DNA of 64,000 bases from Enterobacter cloacae subsp. cloacae ATCC 13047 (GTDB lineage: Bacteria > Pseudomonadota > Gammaproteobacteria > Enterobacterales > Enterobacteriaceae), in assembly GCF_000025565.1 (NCBI RefSeq), contig NC_014121.1, positions 1,364,001 to 1,428,000 on the forward strand, written 5' to 3'. How positions within the stretch are numbered: the stretch's first letter is position 1; each line of letters starts with the position of its first letter. This document shows, one piece after another, positions 27,142 through 36,677 of the stretch. The translations under genes were made by a program, and so were the position numbers. The notes under the pieces are model-generated. The model did no database searches, was not told the DNA's origin, and saw nothing but the letters and a program-made list of their open reading frames with translations.

Positions 27142-27170
27142 TTTGCTCCAGATTTTTCTTCTGGAGCAAA
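27142..27170 (+). terminator. Stem-loop after tcyN, possible terminator
   Basis: A perfect 10-bp stem (TTTGCTCCAG with CTGGAGCAAA) with a 9-nt loop lies 15 bp after the tcyN stop. Only TTATT follows rather than a long T run, so termination may be weak. The rest of the tcyN-sdiA gap (to 27347) is AT-rich sdiA leader. Confidence 0.5.
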
Positions 27171-27347
27171 TTATTCTCTCGCGGTTTCGTCTGCTATGTT
27201 TTTTATTCCGCTCAGTACAGATAAACCTTATCAAAACTAAAGTTAATTGTGCTATTGCCGATATTTTGTGGTTAGAAATAAGTTTTATGTGTTAGGTTAT
27301 ATTCACCTTAATAATGAATATCATTTCAGAGGCTTCATTTAGTAAGT

Positions 27348-28070
27348 ATGAAGGATTCAGACTTTTTCACCTGGCGACGGGATTGCTTCCTCCGGTTTCA
27401 GGCACTGACCAGTGCCAGTGAGGTATATCAGGAACTACAGCGACAAACTCAGGCGCTCGAATTTGATTATTACGCACTCTGTCTACGCCATCCTGTGCCA
27501 TTTACGCGCCCCAGGATATCTGTACACGCCACGTATCCACAACGGTGGATGGCGCAATATCAGTCAGAGAATTATTTCGCCATTGATCCGGTGCTCAAAC
27601 CGGAGAATTTCATTCAGGGCCATTTACCCTGGACGGATGAATTATTCGCGGACGCTGAGGCATTATGGAATGGCGCACGCGACCATGGCTTGCGTAAGGG
27701 AATAACACAGTGCCTGATGCTGCCAAATCACGCGCTCGGTTTCCTGTCCGTTTCGTGTACCAGCGTTCAGGCGGGCGCGGTCACCAGCGAAGAATTAGAG
27801 CTGCGGTTGCAGATGCTGCTGCAAATGGCGTTAACCAGCCTGCTGCGTTTTGAAGATGAGATGGTGATGCCACCCGAAATGAAATTCAGCAAACGTGAGC
27901 GGGAAATTCTGAAATGGACTGCGGAAGGGAAGACATCAGCGGAAATAGCGATCATTCTCTCTATCTCGGAGAATACCGTTAACTTCCATCAGAAGAATAT
28001 GCAGAAGAAATTCAACGCGCCAAACAAGACGCAGATTGCGTGTTACGCGGCGGCGACAGGGTTAATCTGA
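27348..28070 (+). CDS. sdiA: LuxR-family quorum-sensing receptor SdiA
   Basis: This 240-residue protein binds acyl-homoserine lactones made by other bacteria. Residues 1-165 form the autoinducer domain (DYYALCLRHPVPFTRP, WMAQYQSENYFAIDPVL with the conserved Trp, Tyr and Asp), and the C-terminal part is a LuxR helix-turn-helix (LKWTAEGKTSAEIAIIL, ENTVNFHQKNMQKK). The C-terminal half is nearly the same as in E. coli, while the ligand domain is more diverged. No luxI gene is in the window. Confidence 0.95.
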   Translation: MKDSDFFTWRRDCFLRFQALTSASEVYQELQRQTQALEFDYYALCLRHPVPFTRPRISVHATYPQRWMAQYQSENYFAIDPVLKPENFIQGHLPWTDELFADAEALWNGARDHGLRKGITQCLMLPNHALGFLSVSCTSVQAGAVTSEELELRLQMLLQMALTSLLRFEDEMVMPPEMKFSKREREILKWTAEGKTSAEIAIILSISENTVNFHQKNMQKKFNAPNKTQIACYAAATGLI

Positions 28071-28102
28071 GCAGAGAGAACGTTCTGCGTGCCAGACGAG
28101 AT

Positions 28103-28137
28103 AACGGCTGAATGCAACACATTCAGCCGTTTTTTTT
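28103..28137. terminator. Bidirectional terminator between sdiA and yecF
   Basis: AACGGCTGAAT and ATTCAGCCGTT form an 11-bp stem with a 7-nt loop and eight T residues. It overlaps the yecF stop codon, so it serves both convergent genes. Confidence 0.9.
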
Positions 28138-28360
28138 ACTGACGGTAGGCTTGTTTAATTTGCTTAACGGTATTGGCAAATACCGCTGACTCAGCCTGGT
28201 TTTCCATCTGCGCGATTTGCTTTTCCATTTTAATGATCACACGTCCGGCGTCAGCCTGACCCATTGCCTGTAACATCAGCGTCAGCAGGGCTTTCAGGCA
28301 GTTGACTTCCTGGGCCAGTTCCTGGCTATTCTCCGCAGTTGCAAATTCAGGTGTGCTCAT
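28136..28360 (-). CDS. yecF: DUF2594 family protein YecF
   Basis: This 74-residue, largely helical, soluble protein matches E. coli YecF in length and place between sdiA and uvrY. The middle section [14 protein letters not shown] and the C-terminal [15 protein letters not shown] are characteristic. Function unknown. Confidence 0.88.
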   Translation of the reverse strand: MSTPEFATAENSQELAQEVNCLKALLTLMLQAMGQADAGRVIIKMEKQIAQMENQAESAVFANTVKQIKQAYRQ

Positions 28361-28567
28361 TTATTTTCCTCGTTATAAAACAGCGCTCGCGCGCGATGAT
28401 GCAAGTCAAGGCGGCGGAGTATACCACAAGCTGTTCCAAAAAATGCAGCGGTTGTTTTTCATACTTTTCCGCAGGGTGTTTATTTGCATAAACACCGCGT
28501 GCCAGTAAACTGTACAGGGTCGAAGATTATTAATTGTTTATGGCCGGTTCGCTTGCCGTTAATTATT

Positions 28568-28695
28568 GTTACAAAAATTTGAGAACTGTTTTTTTGACCG
28601 TGACGGGGTAGGAATTTTTGTAACTTTTTGAATACAGATGCTTAAAAAAAGCCGTACAAGCGCTCACCGCGCGGGCTTTCTTTCCAGCATCTGTA
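28568..28695 (+). repeat. Two adjacent inverted repeats in the yecF-uvrY gap
   Basis: The 466-bp gap 28361-28826 has no gene. It contains a 12-bp perfect inverted repeat (GTTACAAAAATT at 28568-28579 and its complement at 28613-28624) and next to it a 10-bp one (TACAGATGCT at 28633-28642 and complement at 28686-28695) with a nested AAAGCC/GGCTTT stem. They may be structured leader RNA, an unannotated small RNA or operator sites of uvrY. Confidence 0.45.
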
Positions 28696-28826
28696 CAGGC
28701 TAATTTCCAAAAACGCGAGCGAAATCGAATAGCCGGTTTTTTAACGTTTTAATCTTGTGAGGAAAAACGTTAATATAAAGCCAATTATCACTCAGTAGCG
28801 TTATCCCTATTCTGGAGACATTCCCT

Positions 28827-29483
28827 TTGATCAACGTCCTTCTTGTTGATGACCACGAACTGGTGCGCGCAGGGATACGACGCATTCTTGAAGATATAAA
28901 AGGTATTAAAGTTGCCGGTGAGGCGTGCTGTGGCGAAGATGCCGTTAAATGGTGCCGCACCAATTCAGCCGATGTGGTGCTGATGGATATGAACATGCCC
29001 GGTATCGGTGGGCTTGAAGCAACACGCAAAATCGCGCGTACCTTTGTTGACACAAAAGTCATCATGCTGACCGTACATACCGAAAACCCGCTTCCTGCGA
29101 AGGTGATGCAGGCAGGGGCGGCAGGTTACCTCAGTAAAGGCGCCGCGCCGCAGGAAGTGGTGAACGCGATTCGTTCCGTCTTTGCCGGCCAGCGTTACAT
29201 TGCTTCCGACATTGCGCAACAAATGGCGCTGAGCCAGATTGAGCCGGAGAAAACCGAATCTCCGTTTGCCAGTTTGTCTGAGCGTGAATTGCAGATTATG
29301 CTGATGATCACCAAAGGCCAGAAGGTAAATGAGATCTCGGAGCAACTGAATCTCAGCCCGAAAACGGTGAACAGCTATCGTTATCGGATGTTCAGTAAAC
29401 TGAACATCCACGGTGATGTTGAACTGACTCATCTTGCCATCCGTCATGGTCTGTGTAATGCGGAGACGTTATTAAGTCAGTGA
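28827..29483 (+). CDS. uvrY: Response regulator UvrY (partner of BarA)
   Basis: This 218-residue FixJ/NarL-type regulator is activated by BarA and switches on csrB/csrC small RNAs. The receiver has the acidic pair DD near residue 8, the phospho-acceptor in [10 protein letters not shown] near residue 54 and the conserved lysine in YLSKGAAP. The output domain is a LuxR-type helix-turn-helix. Start is TTG at 28827, as in E. coli. Its stop overlaps the uvrC GTG start. Confidence 0.95.
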   Translation: MINVLLVDDHELVRAGIRRILEDIKGIKVAGEACCGEDAVKWCRTNSADVVLMDMNMPGIGGLEATRKIARTFVDTKVIMLTVHTENPLPAKVMQAGAAGYLSKGAAPQEVVNAIRSVFAGQRYIASDIAQQMALSQIEPEKTESPFASLSERELQIMLMITKGQKVNEISEQLNLSPKTVNSYRYRMFSKLNIHGDVELTHLAIRHGLCNAETLLSQ

Positions 29484-31312
29484 GTGATGTATTTGATTCA
29501 AAAGCATTTCTGAAAACCGTGACCAGCCAGCCTGGCGTTTATCGCATGTATGACGCTGGCGGTACGGTTATCTACGTGGGGAAGGCGAAAGATCTCAAGA
29601 AACGCCTCTCCAGCTATTTTCGCAGCAACCTTGCCTCCCGTAAGACTGAAGCGCTGGTCGCGCTCATCCAGAATATTGATGTCACCGTCACCCATACGGA
29701 GACAGAAGCACTCCTGCTTGAGCACAACTATATTAAGCTCTATCAGCCGCGCTATAACGTTCTGCTCCGGGATGATAAATCCTACCCGTTTATTTTTCTG
29801 AGCGGCGATACCCATCCCCGGCTCGCGATGCACCGTGGTGCGAAACATGCGAAGGGTGAATACTTTGGGCCGTTTCCTAACGGCTATGCCGTGCGTGAGA
29901 CGCTGGCGCTGCTGCAAAAAATCTTTCCTGTTCGTCAGTGCGAAAACAGTGTCTACCGTAACCGCTCGCGTCCGTGCCTGCAGTACCAGATTGGCCGCTG
30001 TCTGGGGCCCTGCGTCGCCGGGCTGGTGAGTGAAGAAGAGTACGCGCAGCAGGTTGAGTACGTGCGCCTGTTTTTAGCCGGTAAAGACGATCAGGTCCTG
30101 ACCCAACTGATTGCCCGTATGGAGAAAGCCAGCGCCGCGCTGGAGTTTGAAGAGGCCGCGCGCATACGTGACCAGATTCAGGCGGTGCGCCGGGTGACGG
30201 AGAAACAGTTTGTTTCGAACACCGGTGACGATCTCGACGTGATCGGCGTTGCCTTTGATGCCGGTCTGGCCTGTGTGCATGTGCTGTTTATTCGTCAGGG
30301 CAAAGTGCTCGGCAGCCGCAGCTATTTCCCGAAAGTGCCAGGCGGTACGGAGCTGGGTGAAGTGGTTGAAACTTTTGTCGGCCAGTTTTATCTGCAGGGG
30401 AGCCAGATGCGCACGCTGCCGTCGGAGATCCTGCTTGATTTTAACCTTGCCGATAAAACCCTGCTGGCCGATTCCTTATCCGAGCTGGCGGGACGCCGGG
30501 TGAATGTCCAGACCAAACCGCGCGGCGACCGTGCGCGTTATCTGAAGCTGGCGCGTACCAATGCCGCGACAGCGCTCAGCACCAAACTTTCCCAGCAGTC
30601 GACGGTGAGCCAGCGTTTAACGGCTCTGGCGACGCTTCTGAAATTGCCGGAAGTGAAACGCATGGAATGTTTCGACATCAGCCATACCATGGGGGAGCAG
30701 ACCGTTGCTTCCTGCGTGGTGTTCGATGCGAACGGTCCGCTGCGTGCTGAGTATCGTCGCTACAACATCACTGGGATCACCCCGGGGGATGACTATGCGG
30801 CAATGAATCAGGTGCTGCGTCGTCGCTATGGTAAAGCCATTGAAGAGAGCAAGATCCCGGATGTGATCCTGATTGACGGCGGAAAAGGGCAGCTCGGGCA
30901 GGCGAAGGCGGTCTTTGAATCCCTGGATGTCAGCTGGGATAAAAACCATCCCCTGCTGTTGGGGGTGGCAAAAGGGGCCGATCGTAAAGCCGGGCTGGAG
31001 ACGCTGTTCTTCGAGCCGGAAGGTGAGGGCTTTAGCCTGCCGCCGGATTCCCCGGCGCTGCATGTTATTCAGCATATTCGCGATGAGTCACACGATCACG
31101 CCATTAGCGGTCACCGTAAAAAACGGGCGAAGGTGAAAAACACCAGCACGCTGGAGACCATTGAAGGCGTTGGGCCAAAACGTCGCCAGATGCTGCTGAA
31201 GTATATGGGCGGATTGCAAGGATTACTCAACGCCAGCATGGAGGAAATTGCAAAAGTGCCGGGTATTTCGCAAGGGCTGGCAGAAAAGATCTACTACTCG
31301 TTGAAACATTGA
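29480..31312 (+). CDS. uvrC: Excinuclease ABC subunit C
   Basis: This 610-residue nuclease makes both incisions in nucleotide excision repair after UvrAB loading. It has an N-terminal GIY-YIG domain (PGVYRMYD ... [13 protein letters not shown]), a central UVR motif ([12 protein letters not shown]), an RNase H-like domain ([19 protein letters not shown]) and C-terminal helix-hairpin-helix motifs ([23 protein letters not shown]). It starts at GTG 29480 overlapping uvrY by 4 bp, so the two are co-translated. Confidence 0.98.
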   Translation: MSDVFDSKAFLKTVTSQPGVYRMYDAGGTVIYVGKAKDLKKRLSSYFRSNLASRKTEALVALIQNIDVTVTHTETEALLLEHNYIKLYQPRYNVLLRDDKSYPFIFLSGDTHPRLAMHRGAKHAKGEYFGPFPNGYAVRETLALLQKIFPVRQCENSVYRNRSRPCLQYQIGRCLGPCVAGLVSEEEYAQQVEYVRLFLAGKDDQVLTQLIARMEKASAALEFEEAARIRDQIQAVRRVTEKQFVSNTGDDLDVIGVAFDAGLACVHVLFIRQGKVLGSRSYFPKVPGGTELGEVVETFVGQFYLQGSQMRTLPSEILLDFNLADKTLLADSLSELAGRRVNVQTKPRGDRARYLKLARTNAATALSTKLSQQSTVSQRLTALATLLKLPEVKRMECFDISHTMGEQTVASCVVFDANGPLRAEYRRYNITGITPGDDYAAMNQVLRRRYGKAIEESKIPDVILIDGGKGQLGQAKAVFESLDVSWDKNHPLLLGVAKGADRKAGLETLFFEPEGEGFSLPPDSPALHVIQHIRDESHDHAISGHRKKRAKVKNTSTLETIEGVGPKRRQMLLKYMGGLQGLLNASMEEIAKVPGISQGLAEKIYYSLKH

Positions 31313-31368
31313 GGGCTCTGTAGCAACATAGAGCTAAATTTTACTGACAACAAATAGTTACCGTCATT

Positions 31369-31917
31369 ATGCAATATAACATCCCTACGTTGCTCACTCT
31401 CTTTCGCGTCGTGCTTATCCCGTTCTTTGTACTCGCGTTTTATCTGCCGTTTGTCTGGGCCCCTTTTGCCTGTGCGCTGATTTTCCTGGTTGCCGCGGTC
31501 ACCGACTGGTTTGATGGTTATCTGGCGCGCCGCTGGAACCAAAGCACCCGTTTTGGTGCTTTCCTCGATCCGGTGGCCGATAAAGTGATGGTGGCTATTG
31601 CCATGGTGCTGGTGGCTGAACATTACCATACCTGGTGGGTGACACTGCCAGCCGCCACCATGATTGGACGCGAGATCATCATCTCTGCACTGCGTGAATG
31701 GATGGCTGAACTGGGTAAACGCAGCAGCGTGGCGGTATCCTGGATCGGTAAAGTGAAAACCACCGCGCAAATGGCGGCGCTGGTCTGGATGCTGTGGCGT
31801 CCGAACGCCTGGGTAGAGTGGGCGGGAATCGGCCTGCTGTGGGTTGCCGCGGTGCTGACCCTGTGGTCAATGCTGCAATATTTGAACGCGGCGCGCGGAG
31901 ATTTGCTTGAACAGTGA
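31369..31917 (+). CDS. pgsA: CDP-diacylglycerol-glycerol-3-phosphate 3-phosphatidyltransferase
   Basis: This 182-residue inner membrane enzyme makes phosphatidylglycerol phosphate. The CDP-alcohol phosphotransferase signature D-G-x2-A-R-x8-G-x3-D-x3-D is visible as [24 protein letters not shown]. Several membrane helices follow. It lies after uvrC and before the glyW tRNA operon, as in E. coli. Confidence 0.97.
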   Translation: MQYNIPTLLTLFRVVLIPFFVLAFYLPFVWAPFACALIFLVAAVTDWFDGYLARRWNQSTRFGAFLDPVADKVMVAIAMVLVAEHYHTWWVTLPAATMIGREIIISALREWMAELGKRSSVAVSWIGKVKTTAQMAALVWMLWRPNAWVEWAGIGLLWVAAVLTLWSMLQYLNAARGDLLEQ

Positions 31918-31967
31918 TCGTTTCGCCGTAATTTTCAGCAAACGATCCGGGGATGCAAAAAATAACG

Positions 31968-31995
31968 TTGACTCATCACGTCATATCAGTAGAAT
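31968..31995 (+). promoter_or_regulatory. Promoter of the glyW-cysT-leuZ tRNA operon
   Basis: TTGACT (31968-31973), a 16-bp spacer and TAGAAT (31990-31995) lie about 70 bp before the first tRNA. Confidence 0.65.
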
Positions 31996-32069
31996 GCAAC
32001 GCATCGAACGGCGGCACAGTTAGCCGGACGATAATGAAATCAAGTGGTTAGCAGTTAACTTGATGACAT

Positions 32070-32145
<76 letters not shown>

Positions 32146-32191
32146 GATTAAAGACATGCGCAATAGCGGGTGTCAGTTTAAAAAGTTTTAC

Positions 32192-32265
32192 GGCGCGTTA
32201 GCAAAGCGGTTATGTAGCGGATTGCAAATCCGTCTAGTCCGGTTCGACTCCGGAACGCGCCTCCA
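32192..32265 (+). tRNA. cysT: tRNA-Cys (GCA)
   Basis: A 74-nt cloverleaf: acceptor GGCGCGT pairing with ACGCGCC, anticodon loop ATTGCAAAT carrying GCA, T-arm GGTTCGACTCC and encoded CCA end. Confidence 0.98.
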
Positions 32266-32277
32266 CTTTCTTCCCGA

Positions 32278-32364
32278 GCCCGGATGGTGGAATCGGTAGA
32301 CACAAGGGATTTAAAATCCCTCGGCGTTCGCGCTGTGTGGGTTCAAGTCCCACTCCGGGTACCA
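32278..32364 (+). tRNA. leuZ: tRNA-Leu (TAA)
   Basis: An 87-nt class II tRNA with a long variable arm: acceptor GCCCGGA pairing with TCCGGGT (one wobble), anticodon TAA within GATTTAAAATC, and encoded CCA end. tRNA-Leu is a frequent island target; the T6SS module and liv operon follow it, but no duplicated 3' end was found. Confidence 0.97.
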
Positions 32365-32404
32365 TGGGAAACAAAGAATAATCAAAGCAATAAGCAGTGT
32401 CGTG

Positions 32405-32430
32405 AAACCGCCCCTTAAGGCGGTTTTTTT
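32405..32430 (+). terminator. Terminator of the tRNA operon
   Basis: AAACCGCC/GGCGGTTT stem with a 6-nt loop and seven T residues, 40 bp after leuZ. Confidence 0.9.
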
Positions 32431-32451
32431 ATTTCTTTCACAATGCGCTAA

Positions 32452-32694
32452 TCAATATCTCTTTGTTCGTACGATGGCGATCAGCCATATACATGCAGTA
32501 GTTACTGCAATCGCTATCAAATAGAGAATTAATGTGTAGTAATCCAGAAAATCCTCTTCGATAACAAACCCATACTTTTCTACATACCAGTCATATAGCT
32601 CCAAATCAGGCGTGAAGTAACAGAATATACAGTAAAGAATGCTTAAGAAGCTCAATTCGGCAAGCCAGATAAGCACTGAGTGAACGGGTTTCAT
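32452..32694 (-). CDS. Small two-helix membrane protein, candidate immunity protein of the adjacent T6SS effector
   Basis: This 80-residue protein starts at ATG 32694, which overlaps the effector stop (TGATG). It has two hydrophobic helices near residues 6-25 and 55-75 with an acidic loop between them (DLELYDWYVEKYGFVIEED) that would face the periplasm if both ends are cytoplasmic. Immunity proteins of periplasmic peptidoglycan effectors need to act in the periplasm, which agrees with this. The assignment rests on gene order and topology, not on recognised homology. The frame is open up to 32772. Confidence 0.6.
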   Translation of the reverse strand: MKPVHSVLIWLAELSFLSILYCIFCYFTPDLELYDWYVEKYGFVIEEDFLDYYTLILYLIAIAVTTACIWLIAIVRTKRY

Positions 32695-33173
32695 CAGTAG
32701 ACCTGTATAGTGCCAAATGCACGTAGTTGAGGGGTGATCATCGTTGATGGGGTTCTGACAAGCGCTCTCCAAAGCACCATATAATCATTGAGAGAGACAA
32801 GCGTTATACACCCGTCACTGTTGCCACTGCTTCCTGCCGGGTGTAGACGAAATGATCCTCGCTCAACTTTATTTATAAAAGTAGTGTCATCAATCCGTTC
32901 ATCTTCACGCAAGAGTGCAAACCATAAGTCACGGTCCGATCCGCTTCGAATTGATTTCATCCAATTGCTGGTACGGTTTTTAAGATTACCCCGAGATCTT
33001 ACAACAATGTAATAATTACCCGGAGGAAGAGGCCCCCTTTTGGCGATTGCTATAGAATCTGGGTTGTTTCTGTGCTTCCCTTTATTGCCTGAATAGGCGG
33101 CGAAAAAACCCACACCAGGACAACTTAGTGACGATAGCTGCCCATTATTCATATGAAAATAGCAACGGATCAT
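32694..33173 (-). CDS. Tlde1-type (DUF2778) T6SS L,D-transpeptidase effector
   Basis: This 159-residue protein has the conserved tail RLHPAGSSGNSDGCITL, with His111 and Cys122 as the likely catalytic pair of an L,D-transpeptidase-like fold. Tlde1 proteins are delivered by the type VI secretion system and damage peptidoglycan in the periplasm of competitors. No signal peptide is seen, consistent with T6SS delivery. The ATG at 33173 overlaps the hcp stop (ATGA), so cargo and Hcp are co-produced. Confidence 0.8.
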   Translation of the reverse strand: MIRCYFHMNNGQLSSLSCPGVGFFAAYSGNKGKHRNNPDSIAIAKRGPLPPGNYYIVVRSRGNLKNRTSNWMKSIRSGSDRDLWFALLREDERIDDTTFINKVERGSFRLHPAGSSGNSDGCITLVSLNDYMVLWRALVRTPSTMITPQLRAFGTIQVY

Positions 33174-33652
33174 CTGTCTGCCCAAGAATCAGTAAAAATA
33201 ATATTGCCGTCGCAGTGCTTCCAGGTTATGCGTTCATAACGCAAAGATATGCTTTCAAGATGGTTGTGCTTTTCAGTCGTAGGATCTTTCACATCGTGCA
33301 TGACGGGGCATACAGACACTACCTTTACCCCTTCAAGATACATATTGAAGTATTCAACTTCCTGCCCAGCGTCGTTAATTCTGTACCACTTAAATTCCGC
33401 TGATTGTAACGTTTGCCCATGCGCCACAGCTTTATAAAGATATGGGCTTGATGAATCGAATTCTTTTTCAAAATTTAATGCGGAGTGAACTCGTGTACCT
33501 GTGATTTTTCCGGTTGCGCTATCAGTAGGAAGGTGCAAACCATGTCCAAATCCAAGAACTTCAATACTACCTTCACGGTGCTGAACATCTACAGAACCTG
33601 TAATGTTTGCACCGCCGTCATCTTTAAGCCAAAGATATGCGGGTATAGCCAT
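33170..33652 (-). CDS. hcp: Hcp family type VI secretion tube protein
   Basis: This 160-residue protein has the enterobacterial Hcp signature: MAIPAYLWLKDDGGANITGS at the start, FEKEFDSSSPYLYKAV, KWYRINDAGQEVEYFNM and the ending IIFTDSWADR. Hcp hexamers stack into the secretion tube and carry small effectors. AAAGGAG stands ahead of the ATG. No other T6SS structural genes are in the window, so this is an orphan hcp-effector-immunity unit that must rely on a machine encoded elsewhere. Confidence 0.93.
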   Translation of the reverse strand: MAIPAYLWLKDDGGANITGSVDVQHREGSIEVLGFGHGLHLPTDSATGKITGTRVHSALNFEKEFDSSSPYLYKAVAHGQTLQSAEFKWYRINDAGQEVEYFNMYLEGVKVVSVCPVMHDVKDPTTEKHNHLESISLRYERITWKHCDGNIIFTDSWADR

Positions 33653-33806
33653 TCTGAAAGCTCCTTTTCAGTGAGTTTGACGTGATTGTCAGAGACTAAT
33701 AAATCAACAAACTCAGGCCGTCTCAAGGCATTGCGTGCTATACCTGTCGTGAATATCTCATTGTTATTTATATGAAATTACTTTTATGGATTCCTTTCAT
33801 ATCAAA

Positions 33807-34523
33807 TCACACCCCGCCCAAATACGCCTTCCTCACCTCCTGATTCCCCAGTAACTCCTCACCGCTGCCGCTCAGGCGGATCTGCCCGTTAACCATCACG
33901 TAGCCGCGGTCAGAAAGCTTCAGCGCGTGGTGCGCATTCTGCTCCACCAGAAAAATGGTCATCCCGTTGCGGGCCAGTTCGCGCAGCGTCTGGAAGATCT
34001 GTTTCACCACAATCGGGGCCAGGCCGAGGCTGGGTTCATCCAGTAACAGGAGTTTAGGGCGGCTCATCAGCGCCCGGGCGATGGCCAGCATCTGCTGTTC
34101 CCCGCCGGACATGGTCATCGCGCGCTGTTTACGCCGCTCTTTGAGGCGAGGGAAGAGGTCAAACATGGTGTGCATATCTTCCGTTGCAAACTGGCTGCCA
34201 ATGGGGATGGTCCCCATCAGCAGGTTCTCCTCCACGGTCATATCGGGAAAAATGCGTCGTCCTTCCGGCGCCTGGGCAATGCCTTCGGAGGCGACATAGT
34301 GGGTCGATTTATGGCTAATGTCCTCTCCGCAAAACACGATCTGCCCGCTGCGAATACGCGGCTGGCCGAAGATAGACATCAGTAATGTCGATTTACCCGC
34401 GCCGTTAGCGCCTATCAGCGCCACGGTTTCCCCTTTGTTTACTTCAAGTGTTACCTGTTTCAGCGCCTGGATCACGCCGTAAAACACGTCCACCTCGCGA
34501 AAGGCCAGCATCGGTTCGCTCAT
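33807..34523 (-). CDS. livF: Branched-chain amino acid ABC transporter ATPase, LivF-like
   Basis: This 238-residue ATPase has Walker A GANGAGKST, signature MSGGEQQML and Walker B LLLLDEPSLGLA. It is the last gene of a livKHMGF operon, with its start overlapping the livG stop by 4 bp. The substrate class is inferred from family and gene order; such operons may also carry urea, amides or aromatic acids. Confidence 0.85.
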   Translation of the reverse strand: MSEPMLAFREVDVFYGVIQALKQVTLEVNKGETVALIGANGAGKSTLLMSIFGQPRIRSGQIVFCGEDISHKSTHYVASEGIAQAPEGRRIFPDMTVEENLLMGTIPIGSQFATEDMHTMFDLFPRLKERRKQRAMTMSGGEQQMLAIARALMSRPKLLLLDEPSLGLAPIVVKQIFQTLRELARNGMTIFLVEQNAHHALKLSDRGYVMVNGQIRLSGSGEELLGNQEVRKAYLGGV

Positions 34524-35395
34524 AGATTGACCTCGCTTTCATCGGTGCCCAGATATGCGGCGATCACTTTTTCATCATGCTGGATCTGCTCGGGTTTTCC
34601 CCTCGCGATGACGTCTCCATGGTCGAGCACAATGATGTCGTCCGAAATCTCCATCACCATTCCCATATCGTGTTCAATCAACAGTACCGTAATGCCGTGG
34701 TGGTCGCGCAGAAAACGGATGATGTTGCTCAGATTGAGCGTTTCAACCGGGTTGAGCCCGGCGGCGGGTTCATCCAGACAGATCATCTCTGGTCCGGTGC
34801 ACATGGCGCGCGCGATTTCCAGACGCCGCTGCTGGCCGTAGGACATCTCGCCCGCCAGGCGATTGGCACACTCCACAAGATCCACCACCTCAAGCCAGTA
34901 GAAGGCCCTGTCCAGGGCGTCGCTCTCTGCCCGTCGGTAAGCGGGGGTATTGAGGATCCCGGCGAGCAAATTACGGTTAACGCGCATATGCTGTGCGACC
35001 AGCAGGTTTTCCACGACCGACATCTCGCGGAACAGACGAATGTTCTGGAAGGTGCGTGCCAGCCCGGCGCGGTTAACCAGATGCGTCCCGCCAAACATCT
35101 TATAGAAAAGGCGCTGCCCCAACTGTGCAGGGTGAATCCAGTCGTCCGGCTGGAATTTTTGCCCGAGTACCTGAATGACGTTGGTCGTTCTGTTGCGTGC
35201 ATTAAACAGAATGTTCCCGCCGGACGCTTTATAGAAGCCGGTCAGGCAGTTAAAGACGGTGGTTTTGCCAGCGCCGTTTGGGCCGATAAGGGCGGTAATT
35301 GAACCGCGCTGCACGTCGAGATTGACGTCTTTAAGCGCCTTGATCCCGCCAAAATGCATCATCAGGTGCTCTACGCTTAAAATCGTTCCATTCAT
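34520..35395 (-). CDS. livG: Branched-chain amino acid ABC transporter ATPase, LivG-like
   Basis: This 291-residue ATPase has Walker A GPNGAGKTT, a degenerate signature MSYGQQRRLEI and Walker B MICLDEPAAGLNP. Longer than usual ATPases because of an insertion after Walker A (around residues 60-100), a typical LivG feature. It overlaps both livM and livF by 4 bp. Confidence 0.87.
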   Translation of the reverse strand: MNGTILSVEHLMMHFGGIKALKDVNLDVQRGSITALIGPNGAGKTTVFNCLTGFYKASGGNILFNARNRTTNVIQVLGQKFQPDDWIHPAQLGQRLFYKMFGGTHLVNRAGLARTFQNIRLFREMSVVENLLVAQHMRVNRNLLAGILNTPAYRRAESDALDRAFYWLEVVDLVECANRLAGEMSYGQQRRLEIARAMCTGPEMICLDEPAAGLNPVETLNLSNIIRFLRDHHGITVLLIEHDMGMVMEISDDIIVLDHGDVIARGKPEQIQHDEKVIAAYLGTDESEVNL

Positions 35396-36666
35396 GGCGC
35401 CACGCCCTTACGCACGGCAAACCCGCTGCGGTTAATGCGGATCAACCCGCGCGGACGCCAGATCATCATCACCACCATCAGCATGCCAAACAGCAGGACG
35501 CGATACTCAGCAAAGCTGCGCAACAGCTCGGGTGTCACGGTGAGCACAAAGGCTGCCAGCACGACTCCGAGCGTGGAGCCCATACCGCCCAGTACCACGA
35601 TGGCGAGGATCAGCGCAGATTCAAAAAAGGTGAATGAGGTTGGATTCACAAAACCCTGATAGGTGGCAAAGAACACGCCCGCAATCCCGGCCGTTGACGC
35701 GCCCAGCGTAAAGGCCGAAAGCTTAACCAGCACATGGTTGAGGCCCATGGAGCGGCAGGCGATTTCATCTTCCCGCAGGGCTTCCCATGCCCGGCCAATC
35801 GGCATTCGCGTCAGACGATGCTTGATATAAAGCACCAGCAGCACCACCAGAAACAGCACCGCATAAATAAAGATAAACTTCATATTCGGGTTGTACGTCA
35901 GATGGAAAAACTCATGAAATGGCACGCCACCTTCTTTGGCGCGTCGACCAAACTCCAGTCCGAAAAACGTAGGCGGCGGCGCTGACACGCCATTAGGCCC
36001 GCCGGTGAAGGTTAGCCAGTTGTTCAGCACCAGACGGATAATTTCCCCGAACCCGAGCGTCACAATCGCCAGGTAGTCGCCGTGCATGCGCAGCACCGGG
36101 AAGCCGAGCAGGGCACCGGCAGCCGCAGCCATAATTGCCGCCAGCGGCAGCATGCTCCAGAATCCGAGTCCCAGATATTGATACCCCAACGCCAGCCCGT
36201 AAGCGCCGATGGCGTAGAAGGCGACATACCCCAGATCCAGCAGTCCGGCCAGACCCACGACGATATTCAGGCCGAGGCCGAGCAGGACGTAAATCAGACC
36301 GAGGATAGCAACCGTCAGCAGGTATTTGGTGGCGACGAACGGGAAGCAGATCGCAAGGGCGATCGCCAGAGGAATAACCCAGCGCAGACGGCTTTTGTAT
36401 TCCGGCGGGCGAACATATACCCCCACGCTGTCGGCTTCGAACCGCGCCTGAAAGCGGGCCCCGGCAGCGGTACTTAAAAAAACGCTCAGCAGAAAACGCC
36501 CAACCATCACTGTGCCGACCATCCAGGCCAGGCGCTGTCCGGCAAAGTTAAAGCTATATCCGTCCAGCACCACACCTGCAATCGGGCCAAAAATAATCAA
36601 TGCGATCAGCCCGGAAAACATCGCGTCCAGCAGGCAGCGCTTGAGGGAGAAACCGTGTGATGTCAT
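35392..36666 (-). CDS. livM: Branched-chain amino acid ABC transporter permease, LivM-like
   Basis: This 424-residue polytopic membrane protein has the LivM core (LGLGLNIVVGLAGLLDLGYV, LGFGEIIRLVLNNW) preceded by an extra N-terminal hydrophobic region of about 100 residues, as in E. coli LivM. ATG 36666 was chosen because AAGGAG stands just before it and overlaps the end of livH; the frame extends to a GTG at 36681. Confidence 0.87.
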   Translation of the reverse strand: MTSHGFSLKRCLLDAMFSGLIALIIFGPIAGVVLDGYSFNFAGQRLAWMVGTVMVGRFLLSVFLSTAAGARFQARFEADSVGVYVRPPEYKSRLRWVIPLAIALAICFPFVATKYLLTVAILGLIYVLLGLGLNIVVGLAGLLDLGYVAFYAIGAYGLALGYQYLGLGFWSMLPLAAIMAAAAGALLGFPVLRMHGDYLAIVTLGFGEIIRLVLNNWLTFTGGPNGVSAPPPTFFGLEFGRRAKEGGVPFHEFFHLTYNPNMKFIFIYAVLFLVVLLVLYIKHRLTRMPIGRAWEALREDEIACRSMGLNHVLVKLSAFTLGASTAGIAGVFFATYQGFVNPTSFTFFESALILAIVVLGGMGSTLGVVLAAFVLTVTPELLRSFAEYRVLLFGMLMVVMMIWRPRGLIRINRSGFAVRKGVAP

Positions 36667-36677
36667 CGTTTTCTCCT

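Noticed and set aside
28509..28520. LexA-like word CTGTACAG near uvrY
   Set aside because: The two half-sites are adjacent and lack the required 8-bp spacing.
32278..33806. Genomic island with attachment repeats at tRNA-Leu
   Set aside because: No copy of the tRNA 3' end and no integrase were found downstream.
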